38,701 nt of DNA from Anaerolineae bacterium (GCA_021463195.1 JAJTXZ010000048.1:1-38701); one strand, 5' to 3'; shown: positions 15,414 to 24,114, numbered from the stretch's first letter. Translations and numbers: made by a program. The notes: generated from the letters alone by a model not told the origin.

Positions 15414-15710
15414 ATGAAACGTTACGCGCTTGTAATGATTACTCACTTCAAGCCGACTTGGAACGCTCTTTCCGAAGAAGCGCAGGCGAGTTTTGCCGCG
15501 CGGATTCGTCGCGCCGCGCAGGCGGTTGAGGTGACGCCTTTCGTTGGCTATACCCTCACAACGCCCGGCGCGCTGCTGGAGATTTGGGAGGCGGACCACA
15601 GAGAACGGCTCGAACATTTTAAACAAAAATTGGACGCGCTCGGCTATAAAGAATATTATGATAGCGCGTTGCTATTCGGAGAACGCGACGCCAACTGGAT
15701 TGAAGAATAA
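15414..15710 (+). CDS. Small conserved-looking hypothetical protein
   Basis: This 98-residue protein is not recognised with confidence. The pattern MKRYALVMITHFKPTWNALS, a helix, FVGYTLTTPGALLEIWEAD, a second helix and DSALLFGERD suggests a compact alpha/beta-barrel (ferredoxin-like) fold of the kind found in small stress or monooxygenase-like proteins. No catalytic residues can be named. It lies 41 nt after the ATP-grasp-like gene and 16 nt before the methyltransferase, so it probably belongs to the same transcript. Confidence 0.65.
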   Translation: MKRYALVMITHFKPTWNALSEEAQASFAARIRRAAQAVEVTPFVGYTLTTPGALLEIWEADHRERLEHFKQKLDALGYKEYYDSALLFGERDANWIEE

Positions 15711-15726
15711 TTTTGCGGCGGCAGTT

Positions 15727-16548
15727 GTGAGTGAATCTCTTATCACCAGCGTTTCCAATCCGCTCGTCAAAAACGCGCGCGCGCTATCGCAAAAAAAAGA
15801 ACGCGACGCGCGCGGCGAATTTTTGGTCGAAGGCATTCAACCCGTCCTCCATGCGGCGCAAAATGGCGCGCGCATCAAAACGCTGCTCGTCGCGCCTGAA
15901 TTGCTCACAAGCGATATAGCCCGCGCGTTTTTACAAACGCAAGAACGCGCGGGCGCGCGCATTGCGCGCATTAGGCGCGCGGCATTCGAAACCTTTGCGG
16001 AACGCGAACATCCGACGGGTCTCGCCGCTATCGTACAAATGACGCCGCGCGCGCTGTCAACCTTGACGTTCGACGCGTCCGCGATATTTGTGGTATTGTA
16101 TCAGGTGAGCAATCCCGGCAATCTCGGCGCGATTTTGCGGACGGCGGACGCGATTGCCGCGCGCGGCGTCATTCTCATTGGCGCGACGACCGACCCTTAT
16201 GCGCCAACCGCCGTCAAAGCGAGCCGCGGCGCGCTTTTTACCGTGCCGCACGCGCGCGTATCAGGCGTCCAAGAATTTTTGACGTGGGCGCAAGCAGCGC
16301 ATTTGCGTCTGGTGACGACTTTGGACGCGGCGCCGCAAATCTTTTGGCGCGCGGATTTACGTCCGCCGTTAGCGCTCGTATTTGGAAACGAAGGCGAAGG
16401 GTTGCCAGAACATTTGCTGCGCGCGGGCGACACGACGCGTATTCCAATGTCCGGGCAGGTGGACTCGCTGAATCTCGCGTGCGCCGCAAGCGTGTTATTA
16501 TACGAAGCGAAACGACAACAAGAATTTTCACGAAACGGAATCTCTTGA
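15727..16548 (+). CDS. TrmH/SpoU-family RNA 2'-O-methyltransferase
   Basis: The 273-residue protein starts at a GTG (VSESLITSVSNPLVKNARAL). It has an L30e-like substrate-binding domain (about 10-105, FLVEGIQPVLHA) and a SPOUT knot domain with the three SpoU motifs: SNPGNLGAILRTAD, LALVFGNEGEGL and IPMSGQVDSLNLACAASVLLYE. It should methylate a ribose in rRNA or tRNA using SAM; 23S rRNA is the commonest target of this subtype but the site cannot be told. It ends 1 nt before the M32 carboxypeptidase start, so the two are translationally coupled. Confidence 0.9.
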   Translation: MSESLITSVSNPLVKNARALSQKKERDARGEFLVEGIQPVLHAAQNGARIKTLLVAPELLTSDIARAFLQTQERAGARIARIRRAAFETFAEREHPTGLAAIVQMTPRALSTLTFDASAIFVVLYQVSNPGNLGAILRTADAIAARGVILIGATTDPYAPTAVKASRGALFTVPHARVSGVQEFLTWAQAAHLRLVTTLDAAPQIFWRADLRPPLALVFGNEGEGLPEHLLRAGDTTRIPMSGQVDSLNLACAASVLLYEAKRQQEFSRNGIS

Positions 16549-16549
16549 G

Positions 16550-18055
16550 ATGAAGGAAAAACTCGACGAACTCTATACTCTGATCGCGGAAACAAACGAC
16601 CTTGCCAGAGCGGAAGCGGTTCTCGGCTGGGACCAACAGGCGTACATGCCAGCCGGCGGCGCTGCCGCGCGCGCGCAGCAGCTTGCGACCTTGTCGCGTT
16701 TGGCGCATGAAAAATTCACAACGGAACGCGTCGGCCAACTAATTGACGAGTTGACCAAAGCGACGCGCGATCTGCCCTATGACGACGATACGGTTTCAAC
16801 GCTGCGCGTATTGAAACGCGATTACGTCAAAGCCGTTCGCTTGCCATCCGCGTTTGTCGCCGAACTCGCCGTCGCGAGCGGACTGGCAACGACGGCGTGG
16901 GCGCAGGCGCGCGCGGCGAATGATTGGCAAGCGTTCGAACCGCATCTCGCGCGCATGTTGGAATTGAAACAGCGCCAAACCGAATATATGGGCTACACCG
17001 CGCGGCGCTATGACGCGCTGCTCGATGATTACGAGCCAGACATGACGACCGCGCAAGTGACCGCGATTTTTGACGCAGTGCGGCATGAACTCGTGCCGTT
17101 GACGCAGGCGCTCTCCGCGCGCGCAGACCGCGTGGACGACGCGGCGATATATCGCGCGTACGACGTGGAGCGACAATGGACTTTGGCGCACAAGGCGCTG
17201 CGCGCGATCGGTTACGATTTTGCGCGCGGGCGCATGGACCACGTGCCGCATCCGTTTTGCACAACCTTTTCCAATCACGATGTGCGCGTGACCAATCGCG
17301 CGCTGCCGGATTTTTTCAATTCATGCCTTTTCGGCGCGCTGCACGAAGGCGGCCACGCCTTGTATGAGCAGGGTTCGCCTGACCGTTTTGAGCGCACTGC
17401 GCTCGCGGGCGGAACTTCATTGAGCGTTCACGAATCGCAATCGCGCCTGTGGGAAAATCTCGTCGGGCGTTCGCGCGCGTTCTGGCAATATTTTTTTCCC
17501 GAATTCAAAAAAACGTTTCGCAAAAACGCGGCGGATTTGGACGCGGAAAAAATGTATCGCGCGGTGAACAAGGTGCAGCCGTCCTTGATCCGCGTGGAAG
17601 CCGACGAAGTGACCTATTCGCTGCATGTGATGCTGCGCTTTGAAGCGGAGAATCTCTTGCTCGAAAACAAACTCAAGGTTTCGGAACTGCCGGCATGGTG
17701 GGATGAAGCGATGTCGTCGTATCTCGGCATTACGCCGCCCGATGTCGCGCAAGGCGCGCTGCAAGACGTGCATTGGTCAATGGGCTTGTACGGTTATTTT
17801 CCGACGTACTCGCTCGGCACAATTCTTTCCGCGCAATTATTCGACCACGCGCGCGCGCAGTTGGGCGATTTGGATGAACAATTCGCGCGCGGCGAATTCA
17901 CTCCGCTGCGCGAATGGCTCACCGCAAACATTTATCAACACGGCCGCAAGTACACGCTCAATGAAATCGCCCTGCGCGTCACGGGCGAACCCTTGCAAAC
18001 GCGTTCGTATATTTCATATCTCAAGAAAAAATATTCGGAACTCTACGGATTGTAA
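16550..18055 (+). CDS. M32-family metallocarboxypeptidase
   Basis: This 501-residue protein matches carboxypeptidase Taq in length and layout. The zinc motif is HEGGH (His265, Glu266, His269) in GALHEGGHALYEQGS, followed by the M32-typical ESQSRLWEN with the third ligand Glu. Other family blocks are RMDHVPHPFCTTFSN and the C-terminal IYQHGRKYT. Family members are cytosolic, alpha-helical dimers that remove C-terminal residues from peptides. It may act with the M42 aminopeptidases in peptide turnover, which is inference. Start ATG follows the previous stop by 1 nt. Confidence 0.93.
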   Translation: MKEKLDELYTLIAETNDLARAEAVLGWDQQAYMPAGGAAARAQQLATLSRLAHEKFTTERVGQLIDELTKATRDLPYDDDTVSTLRVLKRDYVKAVRLPSAFVAELAVASGLATTAWAQARAANDWQAFEPHLARMLELKQRQTEYMGYTARRYDALLDDYEPDMTTAQVTAIFDAVRHELVPLTQALSARADRVDDAAIYRAYDVERQWTLAHKALRAIGYDFARGRMDHVPHPFCTTFSNHDVRVTNRALPDFFNSCLFGALHEGGHALYEQGSPDRFERTALAGGTSLSVHESQSRLWENLVGRSRAFWQYFFPEFKKTFRKNAADLDAEKMYRAVNKVQPSLIRVEADEVTYSLHVMLRFEAENLLLENKLKVSELPAWWDEAMSSYLGITPPDVAQGALQDVHWSMGLYGYFPTYSLGTILSAQLFDHARAQLGDLDEQFARGEFTPLREWLTANIYQHGRKYTLNEIALRVTGEPLQTRSYISYLKKKYSELYGL

Positions 18056-18060
18056 AGGAT

Positions 18061-18115
18061 GGAGATTGGAGACTGGAGACTGGTTTCTAATCTCCAATCT
18101 CTAGTCTCCAATCTT
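18061..18115. repeat. Heptanucleotide tandem repeat upstream of rsmI
   Basis: Seven degenerate 7-bp units plus a six-base remainder run in register (GGAGATT, GGAGACT, GGAGACT, GGTTTCT, AATCTCC, AATCTCT, AGTCTCC, AATCTT) and stop at the GTG start of rsmI. The second half is roughly the complement of the first, so a hairpin can form. Similar 7-bp tracts occur at 28658-28684 and 30312-30353. Confidence 0.8.
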
Positions 18116-18961
18116 GTGCATATTCTCTATCTCGTCGCCACACCCATCGGCAATTTGCAAGACATTTCACCGCGCGCGCTCGACACGCTGCGCGGTGTCG
18201 CTTTGATTGCGGCGGAAGATACGCGCACGGCGAAACAGCTGTTGAATTATTTCGACATTCACACTCCCGTTACAAGTTTTTTTGAACACAGCAAGCAAAA
18301 CAAAATCAATCACATTCTCGACGCGTTACAAGAAAATGATGTCGCGGTGATTTCAGAGGCGGGGACGCCGGGCATCAATGACCCGGGATACGAACTCGTC
18401 CGCGAGGCGATTGCGCGCGGGTATCGCGTTTCGCCGATTCCGGGCGCGAGCGCAGTGTTGACGGCTTTGGTCGCGTCAGGGATTTCTGCCAACGCGTTTT
18501 ATTACGTTGGGTTCTTGCCGCGTGAACCGCAAGCGCGCAGAAAATTTTTGCGCGAGTTGGTGAATGAACGCGATACGATTGTGGCGTTTGAAACGCCGCA
18601 TCGTTTGCGCGACGCGTTAAAGGATTTGGAAAACATTTTTGGCGCGGCGCGAAAAATTTGTGTGGCGCGCGAATTGACGAAAAAGTTCGAAGAGTTTCAG
18701 CGCGGGACGATTGGGGAGGTGCGCGAACATTTTGAAAAGAATGAACCGCGCGGGGAGTTTACGTTGGTGATTGCGGGGGCGACGGCGGACAACGGACGGC
18801 GGACGACAAATGTGGTGTGGGATGATGCGCGAATTGTAAAGGAGATGCGCGCGTTATTGAAAAAAGGTGTGCCGCGCACAGAGGCGGTGAAACGAATTGC
18901 AAAAGCGAGCGGGCGAGAGAGGCGCGCGGTGTATGAAATGATGTTGAACGAATCGCGGTAA
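18116..18961 (+). CDS. rsmI: 16S rRNA (cytidine-1402-2'-O)-methyltransferase
   Basis: From the GTG at 18116 this is a 281-residue RsmI-family protein. It has LVATPIGNLQDIS at the N-terminus, AAEDTR, SFFEHS, the SAM-site SEAGTPGINDPG, IPGASAVLTAL, FYYVGFLPR, ETPHRL and CVARELTKKFEE. The C-terminal small domain (about 230-281) ends VKRIAKASGRERRAVYEMML. It ribose-methylates C1402 in the 16S decoding centre. The longer in-frame start at 18059 would translate the heptad repeat and is rejected. Its stop codon lies inside the terminator stem. An exact 92-bp copy of bases 18818-18909 occurs at 25167-25258. Confidence 0.95.
   Translation: MHILYLVATPIGNLQDISPRALDTLRGVALIAAEDTRTAKQLLNYFDIHTPVTSFFEHSKQNKINHILDALQENDVAVISEAGTPGINDPGYELVREAIARGYRVSPIPGASAVLTALVASGISANAFYYVGFLPREPQARRKFLRELVNERDTIVAFETPHRLRDALKDLENIFGAARKICVARELTKKFEEFQRGTIGEVREHFEKNEPRGEFTLVIAGATADNGRRTTNVVWDDARIVKEMRALLKKGVPRTEAVKRIAKASGRERRAVYEMMLNESR
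18818..18909 (+). repeat. 92-bp direct repeat, left copy (within rsmI)
   Basis: This stretch of the rsmI C-terminal coding region is identical base for base to 25167-25258. Outside it the two copies diverge on both sides but stay recognisably homologous. The two copies bracket about 6.3 kb of accessory DNA, like attachment-site or recombination duplications. Confidence 0.9.
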
Positions 18962-18982
18962 GCAAGTCCGCGATTCCTTTTT
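18950..18982 (+). terminator. Intrinsic terminator of rsmI
   Basis: GAATCGCG (18950-18957) pairs with CGCGATTC (18969-18976), followed by CTTTTT. The stem includes the rsmI stop codon at 18959-18961 in its loop. Confidence 0.75.
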
Positions 18983-18984
18983 GC

Positions 18985-19272
18985 TCCCACTGCCCATTGC
19001 TCGCGTTGTGCGTGATGCCTTGAATGCAGTCGTTTCGCCTGACGCGAACAGTGCGCTGTTCTTGTAGAGTTCTCCGCGCACATCAAAACGTGCGCTTTGA
19101 TCGTCGCTGTTTTTTAATCCAAGCCAGACATGCAGATCGTTGAGCGTGGTCAGATTCCCATCCGTCAATATATCCCCCGCAGACCAAGCCCCAATCTCTT
19201 TCCAAGGATTGCCGCCGTTAAAGTTGACGCTGGTGGATGGATAGAACGCGGGTTGATGGAGGCAATAGCCCG
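18985..19272 (-). pseudogene. N-terminal half of a secreted-protein domain (fragment)
   Basis: On the minus strand the frame reads YCLHQPAFYPSTSVNFNGG, then WLGLKNSDDQSARFDVRGEL and LYKNSALFASGETT. It then shifts by one base into CIQGITHNAS before meeting the rsmI end. It has no start codon or signal peptide of its own. The matching C-terminal half of the same type of domain (CIQRITRNANN...) lies upstream in the other fragment at 20090-20370, so the domain is present in permuted order. The function of this domain, which resembles C-terminal modules of large secreted proteins, is unknown. Confidence 0.6.
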
Positions 19273-19275
19273 ATG

Positions 19276-20019
19276 TCAGCGGAGAAAGCGAATGACGAAA
19301 TAAGGGAGAATAAACATTACCGCAGTTAAGCCGAGCCAAACCAGAAAAGCCGTACGGTCGGCACGCCCCGCTGCGCGTTCAATGAACAAGACCGCGCTGC
19401 TCCAAATGAACGGCGGCACGATCCAAAAATCATGGAACGTAGCCCCCGAGTCTCCACCAATCACATACAAGTTCCAAATGCCATTTGCAGTAGCCAGAAC
19501 GATGCCGACTGCCAAACCCAACAAGAACCTCTCCCGATATCGCCAGAGTGTTGCACTAGCGCCAAGCCAAGAGACCACAAGAAAACATGCTCCCGCCGTG
19601 GCGAACGGAACTGTATGCAGATAGTTTGCGATGATATTGCTGCGCGTTAACCAAGCACTCAAATTAGCTAGGCCAAGACTACCGAACCAGTAACCCCCGG
19701 CAAAGGCAAGGAGCGAACCAAAGCCCGCCAGTCCCCAGCGCCAAAATCGCACCCGACAATATCCCAGCAGCCGAGCCGTTACGAGGGGTACAAGAGCCAT
19801 CAGCCCAATCTCGAAAACCAGAATAACCGTAAGTGCGGTTTTATCTACAGCATACCCAAAGTGGATAGCCCTAGAACCGGGAAATGCCAGCGCTGCAATT
19901 GCTAGCATAATAGGAAAGAATGACAATCCCGAAAGGAGCGCTGCTGCCCAACTGAATGTCACTTTGATCCAAGCACGTTGTTCCGGCTGTTCGCTCAAGC
20001 GGCTTTGTCGAAGATTCAT
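19276..20019 (-). CDS. Multi-pass membrane protein of unknown function (paralogue 1)
   Basis: This 247-residue protein has about six to seven hydrophobic segments, starting near residues 25-50 (WAAALLSGLSFFPIMLAIAALAF). It contains shared blocks with the gene at 21951-22694: LVTARLLGYCRV, WRWGLAGFGSLL, LVVSWLGAS, AVLFIERAAGR and LVWLGLT. No catalytic motif is visible. AAGGA lies 9 nt before the ATG. A 13-bp hairpin lies just upstream (20042-20072). Base composition lacks the GCGC runs of the backbone genes, suggesting a different origin. I do not recognise the family. Confidence 0.7.
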   Translation of the reverse strand: MNLRQSRLSEQPEQRAWIKVTFSWAAALLSGLSFFPIMLAIAALAFPGSRAIHFGYAVDKTALTVILVFEIGLMALVPLVTARLLGYCRVRFWRWGLAGFGSLLAFAGGYWFGSLGLANLSAWLTRSNIIANYLHTVPFATAGACFLVVSWLGASATLWRYRERFLLGLAVGIVLATANGIWNLYVIGGDSGATFHDFWIVPPFIWSSAVLFIERAAGRADRTAFLVWLGLTAVMFILPYFVIRFLR

Positions 20020-20041
20020 TATTTGAGTTCCTTAATTTGAA

Positions 20042-20072
20042 AGAGGTAGGGCAACCACTTTGCCCTACCTCT
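20042..20072. repeat. Strong hairpin before membrane-protein paralogue 1
   Basis: A perfect 13-bp stem (AGAGGTAGGGCAA at 20042-20054, complement at 20060-20072) with a 5-nt loop lies between the domain fragment and the membrane-protein start. It lacks a T-tract on either side. Similar strong hairpins precede the other two membrane genes of this island. Confidence 0.65.
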
Positions 20073-20089
20073 CTTGATCATTTCGCACT

Positions 20090-20370
20090 TTATGGTGTGA
20101 AGGACGCTCCAAATCCAGATCGTCGGTTTGCCGCGTCGAAGTACAAGCGCAAGCCAACAGCGTTGCTGTGTCCGCCGCAGAATGCTCCCGCACCATTCGT
20201 CCCGATTCGAGTAAACACTTTGACGGACAAAATATCAATTGCTCCATTGAAAGGTGTGGCGGAGAACGAATTGAAAGCAACTGCACTCTCCAAAGCATTG
20301 TTGGCATTGCGCGTGATGCGCTGAATGCAAGTTGCTGTAGTGGTTGGCGTCTCTACTGGTATGAGCGTCC
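20090..20370 (-). pseudogene. C-terminal half of a secreted-protein domain (fragment)
   Basis: On the minus strand the frame reads a Pro/Thr linker (PVETPTTTAT), CIQRITRNANNALES, then SVKVFTRIGTNGAGAFCGGH and SNAVGLRLYFDA, and stops at 20090. It is in frame with the preceding 335-residue membrane protein but separated from it by two consecutive TGA codons. It lacks an own start. It overlaps in homology with the end of the fragment at 18985-19272 over the CIQ.ITRNA segment, the join point of a formerly continuous domain. Confidence 0.6.
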
Positions 20371-20380
20371 GGGTTTGTCA

Positions 20381-21388
20381 TCAAAAAGTCGTGCATGCGC
20401 GCCGTTTGAACCATCCCCAATACAACCACCACGCCGTCGTCGCACTAGTCACCAACAATGCCAGCCCAAGCGCCCACCCCACCTGACGATTACCTTCGCC
20501 GCGAATCTGTTCCAGTTCCTGCTGCCGCGCATCGAACGCGCTTTGGTGTTCTGGCGTAAGATATTCGCGGGGCACTTGGACCAGGAGAATTGGGCGCGGA
20601 TCATTTGGAAAAACGGTCATGGTTGATGCGAATGACTCCAAAATCGGACCTGTGTCATCTTTCAACCAGACGCGCGGAGAATAGAATCCCGCGTAATTGG
20701 TCAGACGCGCAACTGGCTGATCAGTTGCGGTCAAATATATCTCCTTATCGAAATAATAGAATCTGCGGTTCTTGGAAAAGAGCACTTGTTTGGTGTGTTC
20801 GGTAAGAATCCGATTTTTATACAGGATTTGGGAAACGTCGAGACGATTATCCCTTTCCTCGATGAACCATGCAACAGTAGGCGTCTCGTCAAATTCTGGC
20901 GGCAGGATAATCGCCAGCCCCGATTCCGGGATCAAGACCCTTCCTGCACTCCTCAAGATTTGCAAAGTTTGTGGGGCGAACTTGTTCCCTGTCAAAATAT
21001 CGAGTTTTTGCAGCGGGACTTGACGTCCGTCCTTTAGATTCAACAATGTATATTCACTTTGATTCGAGGCATCCTTCGCGAGCAGACTCCAATTCTCAGT
21101 TAGCCACCATGAACCTGCGTTTCCCTCTTGCACCAATTTGGTCAACGCCGCTTTTTTTTCATCCTCAGCCATGCAACTTGGTACTAGCACAAAGGCAGAC
21201 AGACCATACTTGAGCTGAACGCGCGCGTGTTCGCTAGCGCGTGGGCATTGACAATCCATAATCCAACTCCAGGGGGAATTTTGCGAGTCCCACCAGCCCC
21301 AGCACCATCCCAGATACAGCGCATGGGCAAGCGCATACAGCGTCACAAGCCCAAATCCAAGTCCGACAAGTTTGTGGTACCAGCGCAT
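20381..21388 (-). CDS. Two-pass membrane protein of unknown function
   Basis: This 335-residue protein has a hydrophobic N-terminus (about 8-30) and a C-terminal membrane segment (about 304-326). The roughly 270-residue domain between them probably faces outside. A CQCPRASEHA segment follows the first helix. The central part alternates beta strands (VPLQKLDILTGN, SGLAIILPPEFDETPTVAWF) without recognisable catalytic residues. An excellent ribosome binding site (AAGGAG, 7 nt) precedes the ATG. Two TGA codons end it, followed in the same frame by a secreted-domain fragment. Codon use differs from the backbone. Family not recognised. Confidence 0.72.
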   Translation of the reverse strand: MRWYHKLVGLGFGLVTLYALAHALYLGWCWGWWDSQNSPWSWIMDCQCPRASEHARVQLKYGLSAFVLVPSCMAEDEKKAALTKLVQEGNAGSWWLTENWSLLAKDASNQSEYTLLNLKDGRQVPLQKLDILTGNKFAPQTLQILRSAGRVLIPESGLAIILPPEFDETPTVAWFIEERDNRLDVSQILYKNRILTEHTKQVLFSKNRRFYYFDKEIYLTATDQPVARLTNYAGFYSPRVWLKDDTGPILESFASTMTVFPNDPRPILLVQVPREYLTPEHQSAFDARQQELEQIRGEGNRQVGWALGLALLVTSATTAWWLYWGWFKRRACTTF

Positions 21389-21426
21389 TGTTATTCTCCT
21401 TGAAAATGACCAACCCCTCCCCCCGG

Positions 21427-21449
21427 CCCCTCTCCCAATGGGCGAGGGG
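21427..21449. repeat. CCCCTCTCCC-type hairpin repeat
   Basis: CCCCTCTCCC (21427-21436), a three-base loop and GGGCGAGGGG (21440-21449) form a short hairpin upstream of the 335-residue protein gene. Comparable C-rich hairpins are widespread intergenic repeats in many bacteria. The function here is unknown. Confidence 0.5.
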
Positions 21450-21517
21450 AGATTTTCATTCGGTGGGAGTGAGCCGTTGGCTCATCGAAAACTCCTTGAA
21501 TACAAAATTCTCACTGT

Positions 21518-21569
21518 GCAGCCCCAGAGGATGTTTGGGCATATCAATTCCTAAATCCTCTGGGGCTGC
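21518..21569. repeat. 15-bp-stem hairpin between island genes
   Basis: GCAGCCCCAGAGGAT (21518-21532) and its exact complement (21555-21569) enclose 22 nt. It lies between the stop of a duplicated tail fragment and the next leftward gene. No U-tract follows on the minus strand. On the plus strand TTGCTTTT follows. Confidence 0.65.
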
Positions 21570-21590
21570 TTGCTTTTCAACCCATCGGAT

Positions 21591-21931
21591 TTATGGTGTA
21601 GGGGTTGCTATGCTAGATGGCGTTGGAGTTGGAATGAAAGAGTAGTTGAACGCGCAGCCGCTAATGTCGAGCGTGACTTGCGTGCATTCGGTTTGCCGCT
21701 GTCGAGCAGGAAAGTGTGCGCGCCAGCAAACATTTCCATAGTGGGTTTGGTAAACGGATACCAGCCGGAATTCGGACTGCCATGATGGATGGTCCCATTG
21801 TAATCCAACGTGACCTTGGTCGTTGTGAACGTGACAAACGGTGTCGCTTGATTTGCCAGTGTTATAGTTTGCTTGGCGGAGTAAGTCTGATTGAGTGTCG
21901 CATAAAAGATGCGCGGATTGCCGGGCAAAAG
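21591..21931 (-). pseudogene. Duplicated tail of a secreted protein, copy 1 (fragment)
   Basis: This minus-strand fragment reads LPGNPRIFYATLNQTYSAKQ, GTIHHGSPNSGWYPFTKPT and AGAHTFLLDSGKPN. It shifts frame and continues as TQVTLDISGCAFNYSFIPTP, ending at 21591 in a Pro/Thr tail. Bases 21640-21931 align without gaps to 22803-23094. The same one-base frameshift sits in both copies. It follows the membrane gene stop at 21951 directly and has no start of its own. Confidence 0.65.
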
Positions 21932-21950
21932 TTATCGACTCTCACCCACT

Positions 21951-22694
21951 TTACCAGAACTTGACCGACCGGACAATTGCGATGGACAGAACGAACATGA
22001 CCAACGTCAAACCCAGCCAGACGAGATATGCGTTACGGTCCACACGCCCTGCTGCCCGTTCGATAAACAACACGGCGCTCGTCCACACAAAGGGCAGCGC
22101 CGTCCAGAAAGCGTGCAACGTAAACGAGCCCGAATTACTCATTTTCCAATCCGCAAATCCATTGATGGTTGCCAAGAGAATACCTACTGCCAACCCCAAC
22201 AACAACCCTTTCCAATATCGCCAAAGTGTCGAACTGGCGCCAAGCCACGAGACTACCAACATGCCGGCGGCTGCAGTTGCGAACGGCAGCGCATGTATGT
22301 ATGCTGCAAGCATTACGCTACGCGTTAACCCGTGGCTCAAATTTGCAATTCCGAGACTGCTAAAATACCAAATACCAAACCAGACGAGGAGCGAGCCAAA
22401 CCCCGCCAGTCCCCATCGCCAAAGTTGCACTCGACAATACCCCAACAATCGCGCGGTTACAAGCGTGATAAAGACGAGAATCACACTCTCGACCAGTAAG
22501 AGCAATAGAAAGAATCTATCGGTTACAGGATCACGCTGTGCGCCCATAAAACCCTGAATGGCATATCCACCTGCCGTTACAAAAATGGCAATGAAACATA
22601 CTCCCGCCAGTAATGCGGCGAACCAAGCAAGAACGAGACGCAGCCAAGGTTTGTGCGTAATGGTTGGATTCAACGCGGTGGTTTCGGCATTCAA
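21951..22694 (-). CDS. Multi-pass membrane protein of unknown function (paralogue 2)
   Basis: This is a close paralogue of the gene at 19276-20019, with the same length (247 residues) when started at the TTG at 22694. AAGGGG lies 6 nt before that TTG, and a 24-bp palindrome lies just upstream, which argues against the longer in-frame start at 22760. Shared blocks include LVTARLLGYCRV, WRWGLAGFGSLL, MLVVSWLGASSTLWRYWKG, AVLFIERAAGRVDRNAYLVW. About six to seven membrane segments; no enzyme motif. The family is not recognised. Its context, next to duplicated secreted-protein tails, suggests segmental duplication. Confidence 0.7.
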   Translation of the reverse strand: MNAETTALNPTITHKPWLRLVLAWFAALLAGVCFIAIFVTAGGYAIQGFMGAQRDPVTDRFFLLLLLVESVILVFITLVTARLLGYCRVQLWRWGLAGFGSLLVWFGIWYFSSLGIANLSHGLTRSVMLAAYIHALPFATAAAGMLVVSWLGASSTLWRYWKGLLLGLAVGILLATINGFADWKMSNSGSFTLHAFWTALPFVWTSAVLFIERAAGRVDRNAYLVWLGLTLVMFVLSIAIVRSVKFW

Positions 22695-22714
22695 AGGTAT
22701 CCCCTTATTGAACC

Positions 22715-22738
22715 TGCCGCACCGGTACCGGTGCGGCA
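22715..22738. repeat. Perfect 24-bp palindrome
   Basis: TGCCGCACCGGT is followed immediately by its exact complement. It lies 34 nt after the stop of the SBBP-tail pseudogene and just before the ribosome binding site of membrane-protein paralogue 2. It could form a loopless hairpin or cruciform, or be a protein-binding operator. No T-tract is attached. Confidence 0.7.
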
Positions 22739-22802
22739 AGTTGTTTTGAGCCAACTCCAATGTTTCTCAATTCAAGGCGTTGGAGTCGGTGTGGGCATGA
22801 AC

Positions 22803-23094
22803 GAGTAGTTGAACTCGCAGCCGCTAATGTCGAGCGTGACTTGCGCGCATTCGGTTTGCCGCTGTCAAGCAAAAAGGTGTGTGCGCCTGCAAACATTTCC
22901 ATTGTGGGCTTGGTGAATGGATACCAGCCGAAATTCGGACTGCCATGATGGATGGTCCCATTGTAATCCAACGTGACCTTGGTCGTTGTGAACGTGACAA
23001 GCGGTGTCGCTTGATTTGCCAGTGTTATAGTTTGCTTGGCGGAGTAAGTCTGATTGACTGTCGCGTAGAATGTGCGCGGGTTGCCGGGCAAGAG
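22803..23094. repeat. 292-bp direct repeat (second copy of 21640-21931)
   Basis: This 292-bp block aligns gap-free to 21640-21931 and is about nine-tenths identical by eye, including stretches of many tens of identical bases. It encodes the C-terminal domain of the SBBP pseudogene. The paralogous membrane gene lies between the copies. Confidence 0.85.
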
Positions 23095-24114
23095 CTCGCG
23101 TGATGCAATCCCGCTGTTATCTGTTGTGCCGAATGTACGATACCCGCCGTTGTCGCTGCCGTAAGTTATGGGAACATTATAATGCGCCATCCGCGCCAAA
23201 CCGCACGACAAACACATCGTGGCATGGCAGCGTGCTTTCTGCCGCGATTTCGGGACCGATACAATCGCCCGGATGATAGCCCGCCCAATCGGTCGAATCC
23301 GTAGCGCCAACCACATACGCGTTTCCGTTTGCATCCACCGCAACGCCAGCCGCATACTCGGCGCCTGAACCGCCAAATGTCTGCATCGGTCCGCTCGAGC
23401 GATTTTGGACCAAGCCCTGTGTATCCCCTCCTGACGTGTACGCGCCCGCGACCCATACTTGATTCGAGCCATCCACCGTCATGCTAAACACGCCCGTGCC
23501 CTCGGCGCCGAGATTCAAAAATTCCGGCGCGCCCACTCCGCCGTTCTCATCCACCTCAATCAAATACCCTGACCCCTCAATGGACGCGCCCCAATCTGCC
23601 GAACCGGATGAGCCGCCGACGAGCAAACTTGCACCCTTCCACGCGAGCGCGGTGGCAAAATCGTGCTCTGCGCCGCCGAGCCGCTGCGCCCAAGCCAACC
23701 CACCCATTGCATTGAACTTGGCCACATACCCATCCCAATCATACGGATGCCCCGCGCCGGCAAAATCGGGAGAAAAGGTAGAGCTGCTCACGAACGCGTT
23801 GCCTTCCGCATTCACAACGATGGCGCTCGGGTCTTTACTTTCTGCGCCGCCAAAAATAATGGTTTGAAGCAGCGCGCCAGCCGCGTTTAATTTGACGACG
23901 AACGCGTCAGAATCATAGTCGGCGGAATATCTCAACCCCGTCACATACGCGTTGCCCGCGCTGTCAACGGTGATGGCGCTGCTAAAATCCAAGACTCCGC
24001 CGCCGAACAAAGTTTGATAAATCGTATCGTCGTCGAGTTCGGCGTTTGATTTTTGTGACGCTGCTTTGGTTACGAACGGCGCGGTTACCACATCGCCTTT
24101 GATGCTGGCATCTA

